From NCBI GenBank assembly GCA_002633005.1, contig NMRA01000027.1, forward strand, positions 283,265 through 347,264: a DNA stretch of 64,000 bases. The letters are read 5' to 3'. The stretch's first letter is position 1. Every line of letters begins with the position of its first letter. Position numbers and translations under genes: made by a program. Source of the DNA: Phoronis australis. Taxonomy: Eukaryota; Phoronida; Phoronidae. The notes beneath the pieces are model-generated. The model did not search any database and had not been told where the DNA came from. It worked only from the letters and a program-made list of their open reading frames with translations. Below are positions 13,190 to 24,299 of the stretch, in pieces.

Positions 13190-15515
13190 GCACACATACG
13201 CGCAAGCACGCGAGCACATGCACACACATATATACGTGGGCCCATAAAAATGCTCAAAAGTTCAAAGTGGTAAGTTAGATATGACAAAAAACAAGGTCAA
13301 CAAACAAACAAATCTATAACACAACACTTAAAGTGGACCCTGTCTACTAGACAATGTCAATGTAACCACTTAATAGACTACTACACATAAAACAAGCATT
13401 GAAAAACTGCAGTAAGGGGGCAGCATGAAGCAATGTTTGTGCACAACAAAGCACTAATACAAATGTCATCTCATTACGTTAATACCTCACTTAGAATAGA
13501 AATTTTTGGTTCACTAACTGCACAAGACGACAACCCATAAGTTGCAGATGAAATAAATGTTCACGTCAGCGCTTTAATTAGTGATCAGCAATAAATGATT
13601 AGCGAGGGGTAGGATTGCAGGTACATTGACACATGACATAAGTCGAGATATGTTTCAGTATCAAACCACAATTTTCTCACTTGTCATGACATGGGTATTG
13701 TAACAACAAGCAATATACTTTCTCAGTTTTCAGTATTTATGCACAACGTGGTCCAACAGGTAAACAAGAGCAACGCAAAACACTGAAGTGCACCCACGAC
13801 TGCAACGCAAACAGTATGTTTCTAGGACTGATAATTCGCATCATAAAAATGGCCGCTACATGGCGCAGAATCAATTGAAACCTATTTGAAAACTGGAATG
13901 TGCCATCAGACGTTAAAAACTAAAATTGCCACTAGGGGGAATAGCGGTTGTCAGAACCATCATAGGCCACATTTATAGTATAACACTTGTAAAAGAAAAG
14001 ACAAAATCACAACAAGGAGGTGCCAAAGTTGTCACATCTGTCCAAAAATCAATGCCTTCTCTCCAGGAACACAACTGTCAATTTTTTTAAATGATGCTTT
14101 AGCAGTTTGGAGGATAAAGAGTCGGATACCAAAAAACGGACTCTAAAAATAAATAAAACCACTTGCCACTAGGTGGTGCAAAAATATGTTGAATCCATAA
14201 GAAAATGGAGTTTATCGTCAACCCCTTAGTAGAAGCCTATCCGCCAAATTTCACGAAAATCCATCAATGAAAAAAGCTAAAACTGCCACTATAGGGAGCA
14301 CAGCAGTAGTCCAATGGGTCTGAACTGAAACTCATCATAACATGTTGTGAGATTTATAGATTACGTGTCTGTCAAATTTAACAAAGATCCTGCAAAGGGT
14401 TAAGGAGACACAGCTGTAGTGTCTGCACTAGGGGGCACCAAAGTAGTTAAATCCGTCTGAATATCATCGCCTTCTCATCACAAAACCCGTCTGGCAATTT
14501 TTACAATCATCTTTAAAGCAGTTTGGCAGATACGGAGGCAGATGCCAAAATTAGACTCGAATATGATAAAAGTTCCCAATAGGTGGCGCACAATACATCA
14601 AATTTGTTGGAAAAAGGAAATGCCATTGTCATCACCTCAGTCAAAACTCATTTCCCAAGTTTCATGAAAATCCATCCATGAACTCTGAAGATACACAGGA
14701 TAAAGTAAAAAATTTAAATTGCTAATAGGGGACACATCTATCATCAAATTGGTCAGAAACTCATCATTCATAGTCAGCTCCACATCTGCCAAATTTCACA
14801 AAGTTCTTGGCAAAGGTTAAGGAGATACAGGAACAGACGAAGAAACAAATCCCCACTAGGGTGCGCCAGAGTAGATCAACATGTTTGAAAATGTACACCA
14901 GCTGTCGTCTCTTGATCAGATAAATAATAATAACTGCAGGCTGTCTGGTAAATGTTTACTGTACATGCGCAGGCCACTCAGGGGGGCCCTTTGCACTGAT
15001 CACATGAAACCATTTTTATGCTTTATAATTAGTTAAAACCGAGCTGATTAGCTAGAGACCAGTCTCAAGGATCTAGTAGTGTGGCCCAGAGGGACTCGAA
15101 TCCACGACTTCCCACCAGGCCACACTGCCTCTTTTCTTCATCAGAAACACATTTCCCAATTTTCATAATAATCGTTGAAGTAGTTTGGCAGACAGAAAGG
15201 TGCCAAGAACACACTCGGCCACTAGGTGGCACAGAATTGTCAAAGCCATCCGAAAATACAAGGGTGTCGTCTCTTTAGTGGAAACCTATTTGCCAAATTT
15301 TAAAAAAAATTCCAAAGATACAGAAACAACCCACTAGGGTGCACAGCGGTTGTCAGGTTGGTCTGAAATTCGTCGTCATCTGTCACCAGCTTCATAGGTA
15401 CACACCTGCCAAACTTCATTAAGATCCTACCAGGAGTTTAGAAGATACTGCAGCAGACGCCAGACGTCCAGACAGAGATGATGGCAATATGCACCCACAT
15501 ATAAATATGTAAATT
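13190..15515 (-). mobile_element. element built of tandem degenerate modules with CTCF-like cores
   Basis: The interval is bounded by phrases resembling CCCACATATAAATATGTGG (about 13215 and 15497). From about 13850 it contains repeats of a roughly 140-bp module, each with CCAAATTTCA.GAAAATCC..C followed by a core such as CCACTAGGGGGAA (13929), CCACTAGGTGGTGCA (about 14166), GCACTAGGGGGCACC (about 14426), CCACTAGGGTGCGCC (about 14853) and CCACTAGGTGGCACA (about 15223). The same modules on the opposite strand make up 53960-55215. No coding capacity was seen; it is a non-autonomous repeat of unknown class. Confidence 0.55.
15060..15126 (-). mobile_element. tRNA-derived SINE fragment (internally deleted head)
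   Basis: On the minus strand a degenerate A box (TGGCCTGGTGGG) is followed almost directly by a good B box (GGATTCGAGTCCC, 15103-15091). The tail CCTTGAGACTGGTCTCTAGCT matches that of the element at about 15880. The anticodon region appears deleted. Confidence 0.5.
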
Positions 15516-15539
15516 AGTGGAGTATAAACCAAAAAACTA

Positions 15540-15634
15540 ACAGTCAGTCCTGACAGTCAGTCCTGACAGTCAGTCCTGACAGTCAGTCCTGACAGTCAGT
15601 CCTGACAGACAGTCCAGACAGTCAATCCTGACAT
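15540..15634. repeat. minisatellite, 13-bp unit CAGTCAGTCCTGA, about 7 copies
   Basis: A head-to-tail array with perfect units on the left and substitutions (CAGACAGTCC) at the right end. Confidence 0.9.
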
Positions 15635-15879
15635 GCAAACCGACGTCGGAATCATTGGACTTTCCTAAAACTTGTGGAGACGTCACTTAGAAATGGGAAG
15701 GCGAATCTATGCAAACGGTGTAACATTTGAGAGCCACAAACTTAATGAACAAACACAGAAACAACGGGAGTAGCATTTTAGTTGATGATTGAAACTCAGT
15801 TTCAATGTCATGGCATAGCATCTCAGTATAAAAACAAAAAGCTGACTTTGAAAAACTAGAATCATCACGAGAAGATAGA

Positions 15880-16010
15880 GTGGCCTAGTGGGCTGTGTGC
15901 CTGCCTCCATTCCACAAGGTCATAAGTTCAAATCCCACTGGACTCCACTGCTACACCCTTGAGTCAGGTCTCTAGCTCCACACCTGTCTTATTTTGTTGA
16001 AAATGTCTGT
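15880..16010 (+). mobile_element. tRNA-derived SINE
   Basis: An A-box-like GTGGCCTAGTGGG near 15888 and a B-box-like AGTTCAAATCCC near 15928 are followed by a CTTGAGTCAGGTCTCTAGCT tail shared with the minus-strand fragment at about 15060. Sequence further right, to about 16440, may belong to another retroelement 3' end (CACTTGAAGATAGGACATGACCAG). Confidence 0.55.
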
Positions 16011-16577
16011 GTGTTATTTGTATACATTAATAATGAGAAATGAATTCAGGTGTTTGATACAATGGTCCCAGCTGAGTGACCTGTGGAGGTTTGATACGAT
16101 GTGCATCAGACCACCTGCACTATTTTTCAAATTGTCACTCGATCACGTGAGAACAGTAAAAATCCATCCAATATTGTACAAGATGCAAGACAAATTCTAT
16201 CTGTAGACACACAGATGAACAGTAGTGTTGTACAAACAGCTCACAAGGGTGCGCTGCATGCTGGCCCTGTTTGTTTACTACTACATTTACTGCTTTGGTG
16301 AATATTGAGTGGTTTGTGACCTAAGTTTTGTAACCTGTTGTTGTAACTGTTTGCCTTGTCTCACTGTAATTCCACTTGAAGATAGGACATGACCAGTCTC
16401 AAAATATCAACGTCTTGTTAAGTATCAGAGTAAAGTCCTTGTCGATTTACTCTATTTGTGCACATAGGAGGATTGACAAACATAGCGGAGTTTGAACATG
16501 TGTCTGTTAAAGCAATAACTAAACAGTTCAGTCATGTACTCAACAATAACAGGAAGTTAAAAATGATAAAAAATCAC

Positions 16578-16713
16578 CTCTGTTTTGGAGTTTCAAAATG
16601 AACCGCAGAATGCAGAGCAGGACGAGATCTGTCTGGAGAGAGGATGTTATGTGGACTGCGTGGTCTGTAGGGAGTTTCATCTGCAGCTAAAATGGCTTCA
16701 AATAAACTTTGGC
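16578..16713 (-). CDS. KIAA0586: TALPID3 exon, LFEAIL helix and Pro/Ser-rich segment
   Basis: The acceptor is TTATTTCAG (ends 16714) and the donor AG then GTGATT (16577). It enters in phase 1 and completes a Gly codon with the last base of the preceding exon, then reads QSLFEAILAADETPYRPRSP. It leaves in phase 2. This is the last TALPID3 exon I can identify. Confidence 0.75.
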
Positions 16714-17742
16714 CTGAAATAATATGAAAATACGTAGAAGGCTTTACACAACAGACTTTTACAAAAAACAGAATAATGGTCACAATAGAAATTGTTAACA
16801 AAACATCAAAAAATGTTTCTTTGTCTCCACGTTTCCGTAACTAGATTCATTCAGCATGCTACACCGCATCTCTAAATTCATCTACCTGCTCATATTTCAA
16901 GATGAGGCTTCGATTCATTGTAAAATAAAGCTTCACATGCTGATCTGGTGATCTGGTCTGGTGTGACAAAAATAAGCAAAAGATCATGAACAAATATTGA
17001 TCACAACATTGGCCAAATGCTAGGCAAGGGCTGTTGACATCATCCAATTAATTGAAATACCCAGCAATCTGAAGATCACCGATCACTGTACCATATCAAA
17101 TAATACCACACAATGACAAGCCAATAATATTGTCATCGTTAACATGTGAAGTCATCAGATCAATTACGGAAGTTATATATGACTATGGCAACTTCTACTG
17201 ATCAGATAAGAATCCCCCATCACGCTAGACTTTGGGATAGAACATAATCAACAAAATCGACCACGCATCACCCAACGTATGACTTAAGCATAAACAAATC
17301 CATGGTGTCTTTTGGCGATGTACCACAGGGCATGCTAATATTCTCAAAATGGACTACACATTACATAAAAAGTCAATTCAAGCAGTACGTGTCCATATAT
17401 TGCACCTGAATATTGCTTGGATCAATAAGAAAACTCCAACTTTTGTTATTGGCACTTTACTGCTATTTCCCTCATCACTATGAATGCAAACTGGTACTTA
17501 AGTAAGTTACAATACTGTGTAGCAACCAAAACAGTATACACAGCCACAAGATTAACTGTGACTGGGTTGGCTCAGCTTTACCACCAGGCTGTTATATTCA
17601 CCACTCACTGAGCCTAAGGGGGTAACATTGATTGTGTCATGTGTGTAGCATTGGCATAAGGGCTTACAGAAAACAAACCAATAATTGCTTATTCTGGGGT
17701 TAGCCTGCTGCCACTACTTCAACCAAAAATAATGTTTTTTAC

Positions 17743-18055
17743 CTTTCTTAGTATTGTCTTTAGATGTTGGTAGAGGTGGCACTCGTCTAGGTGCGGGGGT
17801 GTCAAGGGGGGAGTCTTTCTTCTGCATTAAGTCAGACTTGATGTCTTGCCTACTGGCTTGCACCCGCTCAGACTCATATGAATGAGTATGTAGATCTGTC
17901 AAAGGCCTTTGATAAGGTTGATCACGACTATTGCCCTGGATGTTGGAGATGTCATTCAGAGCAACAGAATGTGGTGACCCAACATCGTGTGTTCCAGGGT
18001 GACTTGCTCTTACATGAAGTTGTGGCTTTTGTTGAGCAGCATACAACATTTTTGC
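17743..18055 (-). CDS. KIAA0586: TALPID3 exon, downstream copy of the duplicated exon
   Basis: It is 313 nt, acceptor TTTAG ending at 18056, donor GTAAAA at 17742. It encodes the SPLDTPAPRRVPPLPTSKDN block preceded by a His/Gln-rich stretch, and its frame is intact. Because the length is 3n+1, only one of the two copies can be spliced in without breaking the frame. Confidence 0.75.
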
Positions 18056-18562
18056 CTAAACACAAAGTTAACCAAATTACTCATTTAAATAAGTACCTAA
18101 TAACTAGCTCAACTACACATAGTGTACCTAATTATCGGACGGAACCTAAATANTCTGGCGGTCATGTTCAGTCCTCGGCGGTCCTGTTTTCTGGGTGCGT
18201 CAGTCCCATTTTCTGGTGCGACGGTCCCATTTGATCCCCGGAGGTCCCGTTTTGGGTGAGTCAGTCCGATTATGAAGACCGGCGGTCATGTTGTTTCTCA
18301 CCCGTGAAACTGGTACTTAAGTAAGTTACAATACTGTGTAGCAACCAAAACAGTTTACACAACCACAAGATTAACTGTGACTGGGTTGGCTCAGCTTTAC
18401 CACCAGGCTGTTACATTCACCGCTCACTGAGCCTAAGGGGGATAACATTGATTGTGTCATGTGTGTAGCACTGGCATAAGGGATTACAAAAAACAAACCA
18501 ATAATTGCTTATTCTGGGGTTAGCCTGCTGCCTCTACTTCAACCAAAAATAATGTTTTTTAC

Positions 18563-18875
18563 CTTTCTTGGTGTTGTCTTTAGATGTTGGTAGGGGTGGC
18601 ACTCGTCTAGGTGCGGGGGTGTCAAGCGGGGAGTCTTTCTTCTGCATTAAGTCAGACTTGATGTCTTGCCTACTGGCTTGCACCCGCTCAGACTCATATG
18701 AATGAGTTTGTAGATCTGTCAAAGGCCTTTGATAAGGTTGATCACGGCTATTGCCCTGGATGTTGGAGATGTCATTCAGAGCAACAGAATGTGGTGACCC
18801 AACATCGTGTGTTCCAGGGTGACTTGCTCTTACATGAAGTTGTGGCTTTTGTTGAGCAGCATACAACATTTTTGC
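18563..18875 (-). CDS. KIAA0586: TALPID3 exon, upstream copy of the duplicated exon
   Basis: This is the same exon as 18055-17743, offset by 820 bp, with an identical reading frame and splice sites and at least one substitution (LHTHSY against LQTHSY). It enters in phase 0 after the coiled-coil exon and leaves in phase 1, fitting the exon at 16713. Confidence 0.75.
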
Positions 18876-18939
18876 CTAAACACAAAGTTAACCAAATTAC
18901 TCATTTAATTAAGTAACTCATAACTAGCTCAACTAAGCG

Positions 18940-19080
18940 CCAAACAGAACCAAAAAATTCTAAAATTGCCACTAGGGTCAAAGCAACAAGCAGACATAGA
19001 GGCAAAAGCAAAGACTTAAACACCAAATGCCTGGAATAAGATACTGCAATATGCATCCACATATGTTTACAGGGAGCACA
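18940..19080 (-). repeat. remnant of the CTCF-like module element
   Basis: It contains ATTGCCACTAGGGTCAAAG and GCAATATGCATCCACATATG, matching the core and the end phrase of the element at 13.2-15.5 kb. It abuts the end of the 0.63-kb duplication. Confidence 0.4.
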
Positions 19081-19104
19081 AAAATTATCAAATTCAGGAA
19101 GTAC

Positions 19105-19302
19105 CTGCCACTCTAGTTGTTGCTGCTGTAACTGTTCAATGTGCTGAAGTCTTCGATTGGTTAATTCAGAAAGTCTTTGTTCCAATTCAGACACTCTATC
19201 TGGTTGGATGGTAGGGTTCACCACAGGAAGCTTTGAAGTCTGTTCCAGGTGAGCAATTTTGCTCAGAATACTTTCAAGTTGAAGTTCAAGTTTAGTTTGA
19301 AT
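19105..19302 (-). CDS. KIAA0586: TALPID3 exon, conserved coiled coil
   Basis: It is 198 nt, phase 0 at both ends, acceptor TTTTTTAG, donor GTACTT. It encodes IQTKLELQLESILSKI and then RVSELEQRLSELTNRR followed by LQHIEQLQQQQLEWQ. This heptad-rich segment corresponds to the coiled coil that is essential for TALPID3 centrosomal function in vertebrates. Confidence 0.85.
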
Positions 19303-19850
19303 CTAAAAAAGAGACCAATAACTTTTTAAAGTATTAGTTTATCATTTTTCTGTCAGTTAACATTTGCACACACAAAAAAGCAAATTAGGTGTGATCTTTA
19401 CAAAAAAATGACACATTTTTTTCATAATTCATGAGACAGACCACATGGTGCAAGTAGGAGGCATTGTAATGTTGGCATTGTCAAAATAGCAAAGAATATG
19501 CCACGCCAGTACAACTGTCTAATATTTATGAAAAAACAACAAAACAATTTATTATTTTTCTGCTTATCGGATTTGTAGCTGAATGATATTGTAAATGGCA
19601 TGAGACATGTGGGGATGACCTCTGAAAAAAAAAAATTTAGGTGGGTCTTACTTCAATACGGAACTTGGTCAACAGAGATTATACAAGTCTGAAAACAAAA
19701 AACACCAGGCCAAGAAACTAGACCAGTCATACACAGTCAAACATTTCCTCTAAATTTCCAATATGCACAAATTAATTCAAAGATAACATTTGTCTAAAGG
19801 AATTTAAGGATGTTGCTTTTGCATTTTTAATTTTACATGCAGTCACTTAC

Positions 19851-20019
19851 TTTCATTAAAGGTTGAGTTGCAGCCACAACCGCTGCAGTTGCCAGAGATG
19901 TGGTCGCAGATTGCACCTTCTCTGCAGTTTCTGTAGTTGTCTGCTGAGCTGGGATAGCTTCCCGAGTAATGAAGTTTGGCTTGACAACTCGTTTAGTTGG
20001 CACATTACTTTGGGAGCGT
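19851..20019 (-). CDS. KIAA0586: TALPID3 exon, Thr/Ala-rich segment before the coiled coil
   Basis: It is 169 nt, acceptor TTACTTGAAG, donor GTAAGT. The correct frame reads SQSNVPTKRVVKPNFITREA, then TTSLATAAVVAATQPLMK, and continues in phase 0 into the coiled-coil exon. The vertebrate protein has a similar ATAAAIATAAPLIK run at this place. Confidence 0.8.
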
Positions 20020-20084
20020 CTTCAAGTAAAATGTAAGTACATTTAAACTTGACTAGAACAATAGGCAAGAGTCATACGTAGTGT

Positions 20085-20610
20085 AAATTGAATGAATAGA
20101 CACTGTTATCATGACAAGTATAGACAACTGAATCAATAGACAATTGTATCATGGTAACTAGAGTCAACTGAATGGACACTTGTATCATGATAAGTAGAGT
20201 CAAATGAATGTCTAGACATGTGTATCATGATAAGTAGTCAACTGAATGAACTAACACTTGTATCATGACGAGCAGAGTCAACTAAATGAATGGACACTTG
20301 TATCATGGTAAGTAGAGTCAACTGAATGTCTAGACACTTGTATCATGGTAAGTAGAGTCAACTGAACGTCTAGACTCTTGTATCATGGTAAGTAGAGTTA
20401 ACTGAATGTCTAGACACTTGTATCCTGGTAAGTAGAGTCAAATGACTTCTAGACACTTGTATCATGGTAAGTAGAGTCAACTGAATGTCTAGACACTAGT
20501 ATTATGGTAAGTAGAGTCAACTGAACGTCTAGACATTTGTATCATGGTAAGTAGAATCAACTGACTGAATAGACACTTATATCATGACCAGTAGCATGAA
20601 TGAACAGACA
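20085..20610. repeat. minisatellite, about 40-bp unit, about 13 copies, in a TALPID3 intron
   Basis: Units resemble GACACTTGTATCATGGTAAG followed by TAGAGTCAACTGAATGTCTA. On the plus strand nearly every unit carries ATGGTAAGTAG, close to an ideal 5' splice site. The gene itself is on the minus strand. Confidence 0.9.
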
Positions 20611-20893
20611 CTTTTCCAAATAATTCAAAGCCTTCTCTGGTTCCACTGGATTTACCCACAATGCCGCACCACTGCAAGATGTTAGTCCCAGGGTTATACA
20701 ATGCTGCAGTGCTAATTACAATCTTCAAAAAATTATTTTCACATTGCTCAATGAGTTGCAATGCACAGAGCGTGATTTATCACTCTTCAATGGCATCTAC
20801 ATTGATGAGTTTCCAAACAGGTCCATAGACTTACAAACGAGTGAGCTTGCTTTAAGGAATTCTGAGTACCTACAACATTGCTCATAGACACAC

Positions 20894-21015
20894 CTTGCCA
20901 AATTTTCTTTTGCCGCCAGTCGTCTAGAGGAAAACCTTGAAACTGTCACATCACTTTCATCTGACTTGGACATATGTTGAGCACTATCAGGCAAACCTTG
21001 CTTGATCAAGGAGGA
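20894..21015 (-). CDS. KIAA0586: TALPID3 exon
   Basis: It is 122 nt, acceptor TTTGTAG, donor AAG then GTGTGT. It reads SSLIKQGLPDSAQHMSKSDE and on to RFSSRRLAAKENLA, with a split Arg codon completed by the next exon. The phase agreement (0 in, 2 out) chose this donor over GTACTC slightly downstream. Confidence 0.75.
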
Positions 21016-21505
21016 CTACAAATTAAAGATAATGGAACAAGTTCAAAATGATAAAAAATGTGATGCAAAAACATGAATCTGGTCATCTGGAAACTTTTCA
21101 GATCAGATTTGCATTTTGGCATCAAGAGCTTCACTAAGATGAACGATAATGCCTATCGCCTTGTCTAGGATTATGGTACATATGGAATTCACCAAGAGAT
21201 CAAAGATTCAAATGCAGTTGCCACTTTTTGCCTGAAGCGTGTTTCTGCCACACAATTCACCTTCAACAAAGTAATTGACAAAAACAAAAACGGCACAAAA
21301 ACAAGTACTAAGAATAAAAATAGAACATTATGTTTGCGTTTTATTTTAAAGGGCAATTAAAACTGTGAATTAGTGATTTGAGCTTACATCTGACACCATT
21401 GAATATATTATTGTTATAGTTAACAACTCAATGTCTTCCATCACAAAAACCAACTTTTGATTGCCATAATTGGTCTCAAGTTGTTCTTTAATCAAAAAAA
21501 TAGTA

Positions 21506-21640
21506 TCCTACACGAGTCTCACGTTTATGACATGGGAAAAACCTCTTGGAAATTTCGTCAAAATCTCGAGGCTTGCCAAGGATTTTGACGAAATTTCCAC
21601 GAAATTTCAGCCATGTCATAAATCTGAGAAGAGTGTAGGA
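21506..21640. repeat. fold-back (hairpin) element, 135 bp
   Basis: The ends TCCTACAC / GTGTAGGA and TATGACATGG / CCATGTCATA are inverted. The inner stem GGAAATTTCGTCAAAATC (21548-21565) is perfectly complementary to 21581-21598. It looks like a small MITE or fold-back element inside a TALPID3 intron. Confidence 0.65.
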
Positions 21641-22544
21641 TTTGTTTTCTCACATGGATCGTAAAAACAATCTTTTTTGCCGAAAAACTCAACGTGTCTA
21701 AAACTTTCAAGCACATGTCACGACTTTTGTAAAAACACGCTTGCGCAATGTAAAGTAATTAATAAGGTTACTTTTTGCTAATAGTTTTATTTCAAGCTTA
21801 ATCTTTGAAGTTGTAATATTAAAACTTAAAAAATGTTAACTTTATAAATAACGGTCAGCAAAGCTTCCCGCGTGTGAGCACTGAATTGACCTTGAGATAG
21901 CACAGCTAGACAGTCTCGCCGCATTTCTTGAGTTGGAGCTTGTCTCTGTTTGAATAAAAGTGGATATGGAATTTGCTGCCGAAGATGGGCCCATTTAAAA
22001 AGTTGTTTGCATGTCCTTCCAACTGGAAGTACGTACAGTTGCAACACCCGATTTGTCAATCATAACCTTGTCACCTTCTCAAAATTCCAGCATTGTTTAG
22101 TTGGTGCGCGTTTGTTTGTGTTTTGCAGATGATAAAATGTAAGGCATATGGATGTCTACTTTGCACTACTTTGCACTACTTTGTGATTCGCCCACATAAT
22201 ATCAAAAAACTACGTACTCGATGTTATTAACCAGTTGTGTCATAACACATTCTAGGTCATGTGAGAAAAAATGATATCAGGCCTTCCTAAAAACTAAAAG
22301 TTGGTTTACTGCTTGAGAGTAAGACCATCAAGTAGGCTTCTCGTGGTGTATCATCTTATACCACATGGTCTCAAGGAATAACATTCTGTCAGTTCTTTAC
22401 AGTTCATAACACAGACATCACCCTTACGGTGCAATTGTAACAATCATTCACAGATATCACCTTTATAGTTCAACTGTAACACTCATTCACAGAAATGACC
22501 TTTACGGTACTACTGCTAAGCAAACAGAAAGGTTCGCTACCAGA

Positions 22545-22775
22545 GCTTGAAAAGACCAATGACAAAAAGAGGAAAATTTTCTAGGTGATGTATCGTTCCA
22601 CAAATAAATAGGCTTGTGTAATAGAAATATTTTTGCTGTATGAAGAAAGTCAAAATAATGAAATATTTTTGCTGTGTGAATAAAGTCAAAATCATGAAAA
22701 AAGAAGCGAAAAAAGAGGAAACTTGAAATCATAAAGAGGAAATCCAAGCCAAAAAAGAGGAAAATTCGAAGCCCT
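22545..22775 (-). repeat. TTTCCTCTTTT-rich dispersed repeat, copy 1
   Basis: The minus strand reads TTTTCCTCTTTTTTGG then GGATTTCCTCTTT and AAGTTTCCTCTTTT, and ends in TTTTCCTCTTTTTGTCATTGG. The same order of phrases recurs on the plus strand at 28733-28925. Confidence 0.6.
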
Positions 22776-23130
22776 GATTTACAGTTGCAACCTAACAAAG
22801 TTTACAGTTTTAGTTCTTAAATTACTTTTATTAACAGTCCAATTTGTTTAGGCTGGCGACCATTACTTCAGAAATTTAATCAGCTGATCAAAACAGGTCT
22901 CTGACAAATCTGTTCTGAACTGGGTTCAAACTTGAAACTTTCTATAATCAGTAAAGACACTCTAATCCACAGAAGAAATGATTCCATTACATGTTAATTC
23001 ACTAATGAACGGTATTCATTTCCTATCCGCCTTAGAAGACAACACATTTGTCAAGTTGTGGTAAGTGTACCCAGAACTGTACCAATCCTGGAACATACAA
23101 AGAATTGAATATTCAAGAGGAAGGCCTTAC

Positions 23131-23264
23131 CTTATTAGGCTGTACAGCGTGCAGTTCAGTGCTTTCATTAGAAGAGCTGTCCAGCAGAGAGGTCTGAGCG
23201 TGAACAGTTGTGATAGTGTCCACTACTGTGACTATATCTGATGCACTGGAATCAGGCTCACTTC
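23131..23264 (-). CDS. KIAA0586: TALPID3 exon
   Basis: It is 134 nt, acceptor TTTACAG, donor GTAAGG. It completes a Gly codon from the preceding exon and reads SEPDSSASDIVTVVDTITTV followed by a Ser-rich segment, ending in phase 0. Confidence 0.75.
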
Positions 23265-23569
23265 CTGTAAAGCAAGACATCTGATGTATTCACTGGTGAC
23301 CAATCATAGATTAACAAAATACAAATCCATTGCTCAGTTAAGAATGTTTATGAAAATGCCTAACACAACTAACGATAAACACAACATTGTTGTTTAATCA
23401 TAGCCAAACAACAGTTAGAATGCACGTTCGCTGTCTTACATTAAATTTCAGTCTTTTCTTTACCTTTTTAATGGATAGTACGTTTTGCATATGTTTTACA
23501 TTTATTGTGAAAATATATTACACTTAAATATGACCGATGATTAAATGTTAATGAGAATTTATTTGGTAC

Positions 23570-24295
23570 CTGATTTGCTGCCCTTCGTTGGCGATGTTTT
23601 ATAGACCAACTTTTCCCGCACACCTTCACCACTTTCATGTTTTTCGATGGTAGCCACTAACACATTCCTACCACTGGATGATGTTGCTTGTACCATTCCA
23701 GTGTCCTTCCGCCCATCTTGGACATTCTTACTAATTGGATGGAAAGTGGTCGAAGCTATGCCATTTTCCAATAGCCTCCTGGATTTATCATATTCTTGCT
23801 GTCTTAATTCACGTCTTTTGAATTCCTCCCAAGACTCTTTAACTAAAGGTGGCGCCACTTGTTCATCTACTACCGCCGAACTGTTACCATCCGAGATATC
23901 TTCAAAGGGTGACCTGATTTCTCTCACACGGCTAGAAGCAATGCGGACAGTTTTGTTTTTTCTGTTTAAGGAATTCAGGCCAGCTTTAAGGTGATTACCC
24001 GTGCCATCGTTATGGTTTGACTTAGCTGAAGTAGACTGTATGAGCACATCACTATCTGTAGAACTGTTGGGGTTAATGTTTGATGCTACAGGTGACACAC
24101 CAGTACTAGAGGGGCTAGGGTGCACAAAAGACCTAGACGTTTCTTCAGGTATACTCTCCAGATCTCTCCCATGTTTTATAGTCTTGCCACTGTTTCTGTC
24201 AACAACGGCTTCATCGTGTGTGGTACACGCTTCTCTTGGGTTTGTTTCAAGAGCTGTATCTGTAATTCTTAACACCTCTTCTAACTCAAGGCCGC
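23570..24295 (-). CDS. KIAA0586: TALPID3 large exon, mostly disordered
   Basis: It is 726 nt, acceptor TTTTATAG (ends 24296), donor TCAG then GTACCA (23569). It encodes about 241 residues, Ser/Thr/Asn-rich, with one charged helical stretch (ESWEEFKRRELRQQEYDKSR). It enters in phase 1 and leaves in phase 1. The long continuous frame and correct joining to four following exons make it firm. The assignment to TALPID3 comes from those exons, since this part is poorly conserved. Confidence 0.8.
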
Positions 24296-24299
24296 CTAT

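Larger units (their letters stand above)
17487..18935. repeat. 0.63-kb direct duplication carrying a TALPID3 exon, around a single N
   Basis: 17487-18114 and 18306-18935 are near-identical and in the same orientation. Between them is a 191-bp spacer containing the lone N (18153) and short GC-rich GGCGGTC(C/A)TGTT-like repeats. Each copy contains the whole 313-nt exon with both splice sites. This could be a recent tandem duplication or two alleles joined during assembly. Confidence 0.85.

Noticed and set aside
17878-18234. 118-codon plus-strand frame containing VDLSKAFDKVDH (reverse-transcriptase-like phrase)
   Set aside because: VDLSKAFDKVDH does resemble an RT motif, but the frame is antisense to a TALPID3 exon whose identity and phase fit are firm, and no neighbouring RT motifs were seen. 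The match is short and probably a coincidence.
20085-20610. CRISPR-like array
   Set aside because: Regular 40-bp units without unique spacers; the genome is clearly animal.
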